A DNA stretch of 64,000 nt from Amborella trichopoda (taxonomy: Eukaryota; Streptophyta; Magnoliopsida; Amborellales; Amborellaceae). The notes below the pieces were generated by a model, which saw only the letters and a program-made list of their open reading frames with translations, did not search any database and was not told the origin of the DNA. Where the stretch lies: contig NW_006499912.1 in assembly GCF_000471905.2 (NCBI RefSeq), positions 4,021,541 to 4,085,540 on the forward strand. The letters run 5' to 3'. Of the stretch, positions 11,466-23,465 are shown piece after piece (positions within the stretch are counted from its first letter, which is position 1; every line of letters begins with the position of its first letter). The position numbers and the translations under genes were made by a program.

Positions 11466-11843
11466 GGGATCGAATAACGAAAAACTTGTCCTATCTAATA
11501 ACGGAAAGAAATTCAATCATTTCACAGGATAGAGCAACAAAAAACTCCATCATCCAACATGATTGAGTAACAGAAAACTCAATCATTAAACATAGGCATC
11601 TGAAGCAAGCATCTAAAGCAAACAGGATCGAGTAAACTCGATCATCTCACATGATGGAATAACGAAAAACCCCATCATCAAGCAGGATCAAGTAACGGAA
11701 AACTTGATCATCAGCCAGGATCGAGAAATTCGATCGTCACACAGGATGGAAGAACGAAAAACTCCATCATCAAACAGGATCAAGTAACGAAAAACTTGAT
11801 TACCAACCAGGATCAATAAATTCGATCATCAAACAGAATCCAA
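11466..11843. repeat. Tandem array of about 11 hairpin units
   Basis: Units of about 22-38 bases have the form GGATnnAGT-AACGAAAA-ACTnnATC. The inner stem sequence changes between units but stays self-complementary: GATTGAGT/ACTCAATC at 11561-11584, GATCGAGT/ACTCGATC at 11626-11643, GATCAAGT/ACTTGATC at 11686-11709, GATGGA/TCCATC at 11745-11768. The loop AACGAAAA is the conserved part. The array lies inside the LTR retrotransposon. Confidence 0.85.
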
Positions 11844-12129
11844 ACTTACTTCTCTTTTTTTTTCTCAGAGGAAAACACAAAAATTATGAAAAATCCATCA
11901 CAAAATCATGCCATAAGATTGATTACTTTGGAACCAAAATCATCACGATCACGGCCCCCAAACCTCACCAGTTCTATCAAAATCATAATCACGATAGCCA
12001 TCAGCTCTCAATGTCCTGGTATTTATCAGTATCTTGGTATGAATCGATGTCACGGTACTTGTCCACATTACGATAAGTATCGACATCATGGAACGAATCA
12101 AGGTATAGTGTCTTTTCATGCATTTGAGG

Positions 12130-12488
12130 GACCCTAATGTATCCAATATCTTTCTTCAAAATCTCTTCTTCTCTATGGAGGCCAACCACGTGGACCATCA
12201 TACTAGCAATATTGGGAACGTGTAGCAAGCTAGCATCAACAAGCTGCAAATTGGACGCAAGATCGAGAGGGTCATGGTTTCTCATCCTCTCATCAAACAT
12301 CTTGGCAGAGGGCCCAACGATGCATTCGCGGTTCATGGGGTTCAAGGGACTAAGGATATATAGAGCATCGATTGCAATAGGATCAGTGGGCACTTTCCGT
12401 TCGGCTGAGCATGAAAGTTTCTTTTCATGAAATAGTCATAGATGTAGATGTCGAGTGTCTTCTTCGCATCCCAACTATTATCTACCAT
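12130..12488 (-). pseudogene. LEUNIG/LUH-like co-repressor fragment captured in a retrotransposon
   Basis: On the minus strand the segment starting at 12488 reads NSWDAKKTLDIYIYDYFMKR. This matches the LisH (LUFS) N-terminus of LEUNIG-type transcriptional co-repressors (family pattern: N-W-A-K-LD-YI-DY-KR). After a frame change it continues KVPTDPIAIDA, the conserved end of the LUFS region. It then passes to SAKMFDERM and QLVDASLL, which resemble the later LEUNIG block that has AKM-EERM and QLLDA. The segment between (GGFLFEWW and the Gln-rich part) is missing. The fragment lies in the same sense as the retroelement, between PBS and PPT. It is frameshifted and has no WD40 repeats, so it cannot make a LEUNIG protein. 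Origin by capture of an mRNA or gene segment is inferred. Confidence 0.75.
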
Positions 12489-12682
12489 TGTTGCCTTCCT
12501 TCCCTTATCACCAAAAAAGAAGCTTCGATCACTAAGGAGTTGTATCGTCAAGCCTACATGCAAAATGGCATGCCATGCAGAGGCGCGACAGTTTCACCGC
12601 CTCAAAACAAAACCCACAATACCAAGGACCACTAAATAAAAGAGAGGTCAGAGAGAGAATAGCAAACCTGGCTCTAATATCA

Positions 12683-13307
12683 TATTGGAATTCGTAGGAA
12701 CATGCATGCACATATATTGAATGGAGAATGGAGATAGAAGAAGAGAGAACGTGGTTCAGGTCGAATGGATAATGGAGATAGAAGAAGAGAGAAAGTAGTT
12801 CAGGAGAATGGAGACAGAAGAAGAGATAAAGTGGTTCAAGCAGAATGCAGAATGGAGATAGAAGAAGAGAGAACATGGTTCAGGTTGAAGCCTTACGTCG
12901 ATGGATCCAAAGCGCCAACCTGCTATGGATCCAAAGCGCCAACCGACTATGGATCCAAAGCCCCAACCAACTACATCTTCACTAATTTAGATGAATGTTT
13001 ACATCAATAAATACCACAATATATAAAGGACAATCCCACAATTACAGAAGATAAATATGGTATGATTCTTGGATATATAGACAAATAGTATGAGGCCTTA
13101 TCACCAAACTAGTAACTTTGACTTGGTCTCTTCTTACCAAAGTTTATTTAGAGATATATAGCCATACATCCATAATTATATATATCAATATGAATCCGAT
13201 ATATGCCCATACATTCATAATGATGTATATCAATATGAATCCGATATATACCCATACATCCATAATGATGTATATCAATATGAATCCGAGATATCTCTAT
13301 CCCAACA
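12683..13307 (-). repeat. LTR (5' LTR in element sense), expanded version
   Basis: This 625-bp copy differs from its partner by local expansions. About four units of an AATGGAGATAGAAGAAGAGA-type block lie at about 12721-12886, three units of ATGGATCCAAAGCGCCAACC (23-bp period) at about 12899-12966, and three 45-bp units starting with CCATACAT at 13162, 13207 and 13252. Confidence 0.9.
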
Positions 13308-13350
13308 TCAACCTCCTAGATCGGTTTGAATCAATGCTATAAATAAAAAA

Positions 13351-13470
13351 TTAAATAAGGGTTTATGAGGTGGGTATCTTTTCTTTTTTGTTGGTTTTTT
13401 TTTGTGGAATTAAATAAGGGTTTATGAGGTGGGTTTCTTATTCTTTTTTTTGGTTTTTTTTTGTGGGGTG
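13351..13470. repeat. 59-bp tandem duplication
   Basis: TTAAATAAGGGTTTATGAGG starts at 13351 and 13410. Both units pass into T-rich tracts. The first unit begins 44 bases after the right LTR of the retrotransposon. Confidence 0.85.
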
Positions 13471-15084
13471 GGATGAAAACATTAGATAAATATTCTTAAA
13501 AAAAACTATAAGAAGGGAGTTTTAAGGGGAACCAAGCCCAGAACCAAACTATCTCAAAACTCGTTCAGTTCCGGCACATTCCCCATCCAAATCGGTATTT
13601 TAGATTGGGAATAGCGGGGTTTCAAAACACTAAATCAAATAAAAACCTGGTGATTCCCTATTTGGATCATTAATCCAAACCTGGAATCAATACGGATCGA
13701 ACCAGTTCTAAAAAGGTATCGGCCCCGGTGCGTCTCCCCCTATAGCGAGTCATGACATATGTTTTTCTTTTTTTTAATCATATCTAATGGTTTTCTAGGT
13801 CCCCCTGAACTCCTCACCCTCATAACCCCCCCCCCCCCCCCCTTTTTTTTTTTTTTAATACTTTTCTAGATTGCGGATTTTGATCACCCCATTGATCTGG
13901 ATTTTGAGACACTAAATAAATACATACAATGAGATATTAAATCATTCATCAGTAACAAATATTTTGATAAATTTTCTCTTTCTTTTGGAAATCATCCACC
14001 AAGAGAAAAAATTTCGTACAATCAAGATTACAAAGCAGCGCTTTAAAACCCACCAATCTAGATCGAGAAATCATTGATCTGGATTGAATGTCCCATCTTG
14101 TATTTCTTTTTTAATGCTCATCTAATATTTTTTTAAGTTCTCTTGAATCTCTCTTCCACCCCAATAAATCCATATTTTATTAACATTATGTTTTATTGTT
14201 TATATTAGTGAGTGAGACCTATATGGATCAACCCATTGATCTATTAAGTGGACCATCCACTCCACTTATCCGGTTTTAAAACATTACAAATAAGAGTAAA
14301 TTTAGTTTATCGTTTCCTTTCACCTTTTTTTAGTAAGTTTTGATTCATGTGTAATTGCTTTGGCCTTTTCATGTGGCCGTCTCTGATGTCGCTTCAATTT
14401 GAAGTAATTTACACATGATTTGCGTGCTGCTTTGAAGAGGGCCCACAACTTACGCGGATTCACGCGCCCAAGGTAAGGCATTAGGAAGGCACCATGATAT
14501 GCCATGAGAGGAACTCCCCATGATCCCGACAGAGCATACTGCAGAATTATTCGCGTAGGTGAAAGGGGAGAATATTATTTTGACCTGAAATCTCGGAATG
14601 CACCAAGGATTACTATATGCTTATTTTTTAAAAAAGAATTTAAACCTTGAGTTCTTAAGTTATACCTATCATTTGAAGTTTTAAACATTTGATTTTTTTT
14701 TTATTTTTTTTTAGTTATTTAGATTGAAGATGTTATATTCCAAAACCCGAAAGTCTAAGGACGTGTTTGTTTTGGTGGAACTTTCAGTAGTAGAAGATCC
14801 AAGTTGCACAAAAGAAGCAGAAAGATGGAACCCACAATTTCCACAAAGCCAAAATACATTTTGATATTGTTTTTAGGAAGCCGCTCCTTCCATATTAAGC
14901 ATTAAAACGGTAGCTTTCATACTTTGTGAAAGAGGAGGTCTTTGCAAGCCCTTCATCCACTAACCCTAAAAGTTCCGGTATTTGGTTTTACCCCTAGGGA
15001 GCAAAGACGAGAAATGCTCCCGCTGGCGCATGGAATCATCTCAATTCAAACCCACTTAGGAAAAAATTTAAATCCAATAGAAAA
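13471..15084. other. Intergenic, poly-C/poly-T tracts, nothing recognised
   Basis: A C run and T run lie at about 13828-13857. A 61-codon minus-strand reading frame near 14.32-14.50 kb has a basic, featureless product and no similarity I know. GC is higher at 14.35-14.55 kb. Confidence 0.4.
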
Positions 15085-15236
15085 AGAAATGTGAAAAAAT
15101 CGATCCCAAATCTTCGAAACAGTCCATCTTGTAATGAACTTTTGAACGGTCAATTTTTAAGTGTTCATAGATATACTCTATGACATTATTTTTTAAGCTT
15201 TAAATTTTATAATTAGATATAAAAATAAAGCTTTGT
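15085..15236 (+). mobile_element. MITE-A fragment
   Basis: Only the central part remains (CCATCTTGTAATG through TAAATTTTATAATTAGATAT), abutting MITE-B copy 3. Confidence 0.6.
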
Positions 15237-15766
15237 AAAATCGAATAAGAACGGTTAATCGGACATGGGCCAGAAGCTGTTTAACCGGCCTAACAGGTAA
15301 AGTGGCTGATTCATCCGTTCTAACCGAGAAAGTCCCGAAAGGTCAAAAAAATGTTAAAAAAAATATATATATATAAAAAAATATAAAAAAAATCTACTCA
15401 GATATGAAAAACATATAAAGAATGATTAAAACAAAACACATTCAAATGAAGTTGAAAATTAATAAAAGACAATGATTTTAACTCCTTTTATATTTTCCTA
15501 AGGCTATTTTTAAATTTTTTAAAAAAAGATGGAAAAATATAAAAGTGAGTATTAATGACCAAAACAATTTTTAATTTTTAACATAATGTAAAGAATATGT
15601 TAAAATGTATTAAAAATTAAATTTCTTATTTTTTAGAATTTATATATAATTTTTTGAATTTATTTTTTAAATACCGGTTGATTACCCTAACCGCCCAAAA
15701 CCAGAACAGGCCAGTCCAATATAATCGAGCGGTTAGCGATTAGATCGGGTGATTTTGCGAACAGTG
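15232..15766 (-). mobile_element. hAT-like MITE-B, copy 3
   Basis: Shares the CACATTCAAATGAAGTTGAA core and the GGCC/CCGG-rich ends with the copy at 8.1-8.6 kb. It ends TTTTGCGAACAGTG, the inverted equivalent of the terminus at 6291. The left boundary is approximate because it abuts a MITE-A fragment. Confidence 0.7.
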
Positions 15767-15786
15767 GTTTCAAGCCATAACAAAAA

Positions 15787-16157
15787 GGGTGCAGTTTACA
15801 TACGGACGCCTCCGTAGGTGTAAAGGTAAGGTGCCCTTCAAATTTTATCATGGTATATAATTTTGATGTAAAACATTTTTAGGATTATCTCAAAATCTAT
15901 TTTTATATCTAATTATACAATTTTAAATTTCAAAAATGGTTAAAATCAAGTAGATCAATAAACATATAAAAATCTTGAAAATGAACAATGTAGATATTAT
16001 GTTGTAAAATGTAAGACTTGAAATCTTTTTATTTTTCATAGTCATACATCTCGATGATCAAATGATTTTTTAACATTAAAACTACCTTTTCCGGTGGATT
16101 TTTCATGACATATGTAGTTCTACATTATAAAGTTGCATCCTTATATAAAATTTTTCC
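15787..16157 (-). mobile_element. MITE-A copy upstream of the OPR promoter
   Basis: Starts GGGTGCAGTTTACATACGG and ends ATATAAAATTTTTCC. The flanks TAACAAAAA and TGATAAAAA agree at 7 of 9 positions. Its right end is 149 bases from the OPR TATA box. Confidence 0.8.
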
Positions 16158-16305
16158 TGATAAAAATTTCCAGTTCCAAAAAGAAAAACATTATTCACTA
16201 CTTAAAAAAGGAAAACGTATGGGATGACGTTGACTGTGTTTCACCAAGTACTGTAACAAGGTCAAAGGAATACACCGGCCACCTGAAGTCTAGAGAGAGA
16301 GAGGC

Positions 16306-16313
16306 TATAAAAA
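16306..16313 (+). promoter_or_regulatory. TATA box of the OPR gene
   Basis: TATAAAAA lies about 120 bases upstream of the OPR ATG, followed by a leader rich in GAGAGA. The distance fits a plant core promoter with a leader of about 90 nt. A MITE-A copy ends 149 bases further upstream, so the compact promoter abuts a transposon. Confidence 0.6.
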
Positions 16314-16426
16314 CGAGTCCATATTTCCATGGTGTGAATATAGAGAGAGAAATATTGGGGCCCAACACTATAAATCCTGCCTCCCATTGTTCATTATAGA
16401 GAGAGAAAGTAGTAGAAGAAGAAGCC

Positions 16427-19018
<2,592 letters not shown>

Positions 19019-20042
19019 GCACAATGGTGATTTTTGAAAATCAGGGATGGCTATGGAAATGTTGCAGTACTATAACATGGATTAATTACTGTTTTATTGG
19101 AAAATTTGAAGTTTAGAACACTCAAATAATGGTTGTTAAAAATTGGTTTTACATTCTATCAAATTCAAACGACAATAATTAGCATAGTTTGGCTTGCTAT
19201 GGAATTATTCCATTCATTTCTTCTTCTTCTTTTGTTTTTTTTGTTTTGGCTATTTATTTCCTTGTGATGAAAAAAGTATATCAAGGTATGCATAGCATAC
19301 TGTTTAGTTTTTATTGTAGCATGCTTATTCCATATTCTTTGAATGCTATTGGAATGCGTTTTTATAGAAACTTTATGTTTTGTGTCGTTTTTTTTTCTTC
19401 GAGGAATTAATCATAATAGTTTTCAATTTTTTTTCCCCTTGTTCATACTAAATTTATGATTTGGGTTTCCTTTCCAGCATGGGTTCCAACTGCAATTTGG
19501 ATATTGGGATTAAATTCCTCTCTCTCTCTCTCTCTCTCATTTGTCAGCTAGGGAAATTAATAAGCTTAAAAAATATAAAGCTTTATAAAATAAGTGTCAA
19601 GGAAAGTGCGAGTGGTTCGATTTGGACACTGAATTTGCAAATCAGATCACAAAATCAACTACGACCTTGGCCGAGGTGAGTTACTCAAGTCCGAGTAACT
19701 CGACTGAGTTCATGTCCTGTTTAAAAAATCAATAAATAATAACAAAAGTAAATAAGGTTTATATGTAACATATCATAAGTAACCAAGCACCATATTGGTG
19801 TAAAATGTTGTGGGCCTCAACAATAGGCTGAGGCATCAAATATTCGCCCAAAAAGAGGTTCAGGCATCAAATCATGCCCATTTCAAGTCATTTTGTGAGT
19901 GCGTATTTTTTAATAAAAACAAGGAAACCTCTTCATTGTTTAATTAAACCATAATGGTGTCGAACCATTTATTTTTAATTAAATAAAAAAGCTCTATTTG
20001 TTAATAAAGAAATGAGATCATATCTAGGAGGATTCAAACAAA
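19019..20042. other. OPR 3' flank
   Basis: AT-rich 3' flank with a (CT)n tract at 19520-19539. No clear AATAAA signal was singled out, and no gene is seen. Confidence 0.5.
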
Positions 20043-20428
20043 GGAAAAAGTTTATATAGGGCCGAGGCTCTAAATCAAATTAGAGCCTACCTCAAAAATT
20101 TCATTAGAAGAGGTTGTTTTGATGTCTAAATATCCTCAAATTGATCATCTCAACATCAAGATGGATGGACATGAGAAGAAAATGGATTTTAAGTTTTGGA
20201 AATAGTGTATTTTATAATGCATTTTTGGACCGTCAATTTTCAAGATTTTCAAGTTTTCATAGATTTGACGATCTATACTATTTTTGAAGCATAACTTTAT
20301 AAATAAAAATAAAAATATATTTTAAGGCTATCATAAATATTTTCAATATTGAAACCACATTTCTCGATATCATTTGAAGGTAAGCGCTAATTTGATTGTT
20401 TAGAGCCTTGGCTCTATACAAACCACCC
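20043..20428 (+). mobile_element. MITE-A copy
   Basis: Near-consensus at both ends: GGAAAAAGTTTATATAGGGC and the inverted GCCTTGGCTCTATACAAACC-ACCC. No clear target duplication. Confidence 0.85.
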
Positions 20429-20504
20429 TTAGATCCAAAAAAGCCCCAGGACATTTAGGTTCACCCTATCCTTAAACTTTTTTTATGTCCTTCTAATTAC
20501 AAAT

Positions 20505-21036
20505 GGAAAAGCTTTCTACGTTCCCCCTAGAACATAGAAGTTCTATCCTCCCCTTACCATCCAGCCATCCATTCTTTATCAAGAGAGACACTCACCGTTT
20601 AATCTTAGATCCGAGGTATCCAAGTATTTTATTTTTAGTTTTTTAATACAATTTTTCTGAATATAGAATTTGATACATGCCATCTTCTCATTGGGGCACA
20701 CCTATAAAAAATATTAACAATAATTTTTCCATAAAAAATAATGACCAAAATACCCCTTGAAACTTTTTGAGGTATTTTGGTCATTTTATTTTATTGAAAA
20801 TATATATTTTTTTATTTTTCTTTAGGGCGAGTTTAATAGAAGAATGGACGTCTAAAATTTGGTGTCAAAATAATTTATAGAAAAAATTTAAAAATAAAAT
20901 AGTGTAGAAATGTGACATTGTGATTGGGGCAATCTTAGCCCTCCATTCAAAAATAGACGGTTGGAGAAGGGAGATGATAGAACTTCTATGTTGTATGAGG
21001 AACATAGAAAGGTTTCTCGAAAAAAGGATGTGTATT
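20505..21036. mobile_element. Foldback element of about 530 bp with a central perfect hairpin
   Basis: GCTTTCTACGTTCCCCCTAG...AACATAGAAGTTCTATCCTC (left, 20510-20550) is inverted as GATAGAACTTCTATGTTGTA...GGAACATAGAAAGGTTTC (right, 20976-21015). In the middle, AATGACCAAAATACC (20740-20754) pairs perfectly with 20771-20785. The outer arms are about 70-80% matched. Confidence 0.7.
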
Positions 21037-21056
21037 TTTTTTTTTATTATAAAGAG

Positions 21057-21206
21057 GTCACAATCACTACTATTCATTTAATGTCAAATTGGATAGTTTG
21101 GTCAATCACGAAATTCGAGAATTTTTTTAAAAAACTTTGATTCTCTTTAATAATACTCTTACAACCATTCAATGTGAAATTGAAGGGATATGAATGATTG
21201 TGACAT
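21057..21206. mobile_element. Small inverted-repeat element
   Basis: GTCACAATCACTACTATTCA at the left is inverted at the right as ATATGAATGATTGTGAC. The arms are about 37 bp with several mismatches, and the total is 150 bp. A stowaway-like or foldback MITE; class not clear. Confidence 0.55.
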
Positions 21207-22171
21207 CTTTGCACAAAAAAATAAAAAACAATTGTTTCATGTAGACTGGATGGCATTTCTACAACATGCGGTTCATAAGTATAAATTATCCATCTTAAAA
21301 ATGGATGCAAATAGGTAATCCATCTAAAAACAATTGTAATTAACAGTCCAAATGTTTTTTAATATAATTATTATCTCTAGTTTTCAAAAAAATAATTCAT
21401 ATTCATTATCTCTATGTTAAAGATTATATATACTCTAAAAATTAAGATCAAGTTATATTTAAAAATTATATTTATTGAAAAGCCCACATTTCTACAATAT
21501 ATGTGCCACCGCATGCTAACCACGTCCAAAAGTAAATAGTCTGTTTTTATGCTTTTCCTATCAATATTGTTAAAATGATGGAAGTGCTTGTGATTACTCT
21601 TTGATTATATCTTACTATAAATCTCCTGAAATATTCCATTCACCGGAGAAGAAAAAATACACAAAATGAAAAAATCAATACCAAATTTTCTCTCTAATTC
21701 TATAATAAGAGGCTTTCAAAGTTTTCTCTCCCCTTTTCAATTGCTTCCATAAAATGTTAGGAGCATTTTGGTCATTCTACTTGGAAGCTTCTCATTCAAC
21801 GAGAAGCTCACACTTCCATTGAGGGCAAGGAGGTACCACTTATCATTTGTGAGAAGTAGCACTTCCGATTTTTGTGCATTTCCTAGTTATCAAACTAGTA
21901 ATTGCCACAACACCCTAGAAGTTCCAACTTCTAGCTCATAATATCCATCAAATGTGCTAAAAAAACAAAAAATATCATTAAAAGTAGGTGACAAAGCTTA
22001 ATTACCCCCCAACAACTCACCCTCTCAAATCACAAAAGAAACCTTCATTCTTGAAAAAAAGAAAAAATATCACAAAGTATAATTTCCTTCATCTGATCCT
22101 AACCCTAATAATTTTAATTATGTCAAAATCCCACAAATACACGAAGTTACATTCTTTTTACCGAACATAGT

Positions 22172-22285
22172 TGGAAAAGTTCATATAAAACATTGATTTA
22201 TGCTATAAAACTAAGATGCACCTCAAAAATCCATCAAAAAAAATTATTCTAACATCAGAAAACCATCAAATCAACTATCCTCCAA
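22172..22285 (+). mobile_element. MITE-A 5' fragment
   Basis: Starts GGAAAAGTTCATATAAAAC and keeps GATGCACCTCAAAAATCCAT, then stops. Confidence 0.55.
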
Positions 22286-22660
22286 TTTGTTAACTCAAAC
22301 CTCAATTTATGGACAAATCAAAGAATAGCAATATATCAAAAGTAAACCGAAACACAGTAGTAGGTCAATTTTGGTCCACAAAGCTAGAGGCAAAAAATTG
22401 GGATAAAAATACGGACAGTTAAAATACAAATAAGTTAAAAAATTGGGAATATTTTGGATTTGACTCAAGAAAATAGAGTAAAAAAACAAGACATGTAAAA
22501 ATGACATAAGATAAAATTATGATTTGCACATATTGCAAGGATACATTGAATTCTTGTCCTTACTTGGTATCATTTGGTGTCCCCTATTTGACAAACTTTT
22601 TATCTAAAGTCCTATTTGTTTAACGGCAATGCTTTTTCCGATGTCACAACAAAATGTACC

Positions 22661-22885
22661 AAATGATTCTATTGGGATGAAACAACAATAACAATACCAA
22701 TGATAACAATTACATGACAAATAACAAGATTTATGACCCAAGGTATAGGATTATTTTTAGGAGAAAAAAATGGAAATGATTCTATTGGGTGAAACAACAA
22801 TAACAATACCAATGATAACAATTACATGACAAATAACAAGATTTATGACCCAAGGTATAGGATTATTTTTAGGGGAAAAAAATGG
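22661..22885. repeat. 113-bp tandem duplication
   Basis: AAATGATTCTATTGGG starts at 22661 and 22774. Both units share CAACAATAACAATACCAATG and GATTTATGACCCAAGGTATA with almost no differences, so the duplication is recent. Confidence 0.9.
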
Positions 22886-23260
22886 AACACACTAAGTATA
22901 AGATTGCAGGTAACAAAACACAAAAACCAAAAGAGTGAAATAGTGGTCCATCAAATGGTCACACGTTGTATAAACCAATAGAACAATAAAAACTCAAAAT
23001 ATGAAATTAATCAAAATTTTGTATATGGAGAGAAAGTAACAAACGGCATACTTGTAATAAACAATATGTATATGCAAACTCAACTATTTTACTTACTAAA
23101 AAAAAAAACTCAATTATTTGAAATTCACCCGTAATTTCGACTACCTAAATCTTATCTCTTTCTATAATGATGCTCTTAGTTTACAGAAGCAAAATATTTC
23201 TCATTGGGTTACTCGTCCTTTAACTATATTTTCAATAAGGAGGTCACAATTGCGATTGAA

Positions 23261-23465
23261 CATTAAATATCAAATGGGTTGGCATAGGTTGTGTCACAAA
23301 GTTTTATTTTTATTTTTTAACTTTAAGTCTAGTTAATGACATACTCACAACCACCCGATTTCACACATTAAATATCAAATTGGTTGGCATGGGTTGTGTC
23401 ACAAAGATTTATTTTTATTTTTTAACTTTTAAATCTAGTTAATGACGTACTCACAACCACCCAAT
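23261..23465. repeat. 105-bp tandem duplication
   Basis: CATTAAATATCAAAT-GGTTGGCAT starts at 23261 and 23366. The units share GTTGTGTCACAAAG and TCTAGTTAATGAC. Confidence 0.85.

Larger units (their letters stand above)
10836..13307 (-). mobile_element. Non-autonomous LTR retrotransposon carrying a LEUNIG-like fragment
   Basis: Direct repeats at 10836-11194 and 12683-13307 are LTRs. The left copy begins TGTTAGAATTC and ends AACA; the right begins TATTGGAATTC and ends CAACA. The target duplication TCAAC is exact at 10831-10835 and 13308-13312. The primer-binding site (minus strand TGATATTAGAGCCAGG, 12667-12682), a near match to the initiator-tRNA-Met site of Copia elements, abuts the right LTR. 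The purine tract GTTTGAGGGGGAG (11207-11195) abuts the left one, so the element reads on the minus strand. The 1488-bp interior has no gag, integrase or RT. It holds a LEUNIG-like segment, an array of hairpin units and an 89-bp tandem duplication. It must have been mobilised by enzymes from another element (inference). Confidence 0.9.

Noticed and set aside
11372-11843. CRISPR-like appearance of the repeat array
   Set aside because: The units are contiguous, variable and inside a plant retrotransposon. There are no constant repeats with unique spacers and no cas genes.
12532-12876. A 114-codon minus-strand frame rich in Leu/Ser/Phe
   Set aside because: It spans the LTR boundary and is the translation of the GAAGAAGAGA tandem blocks.
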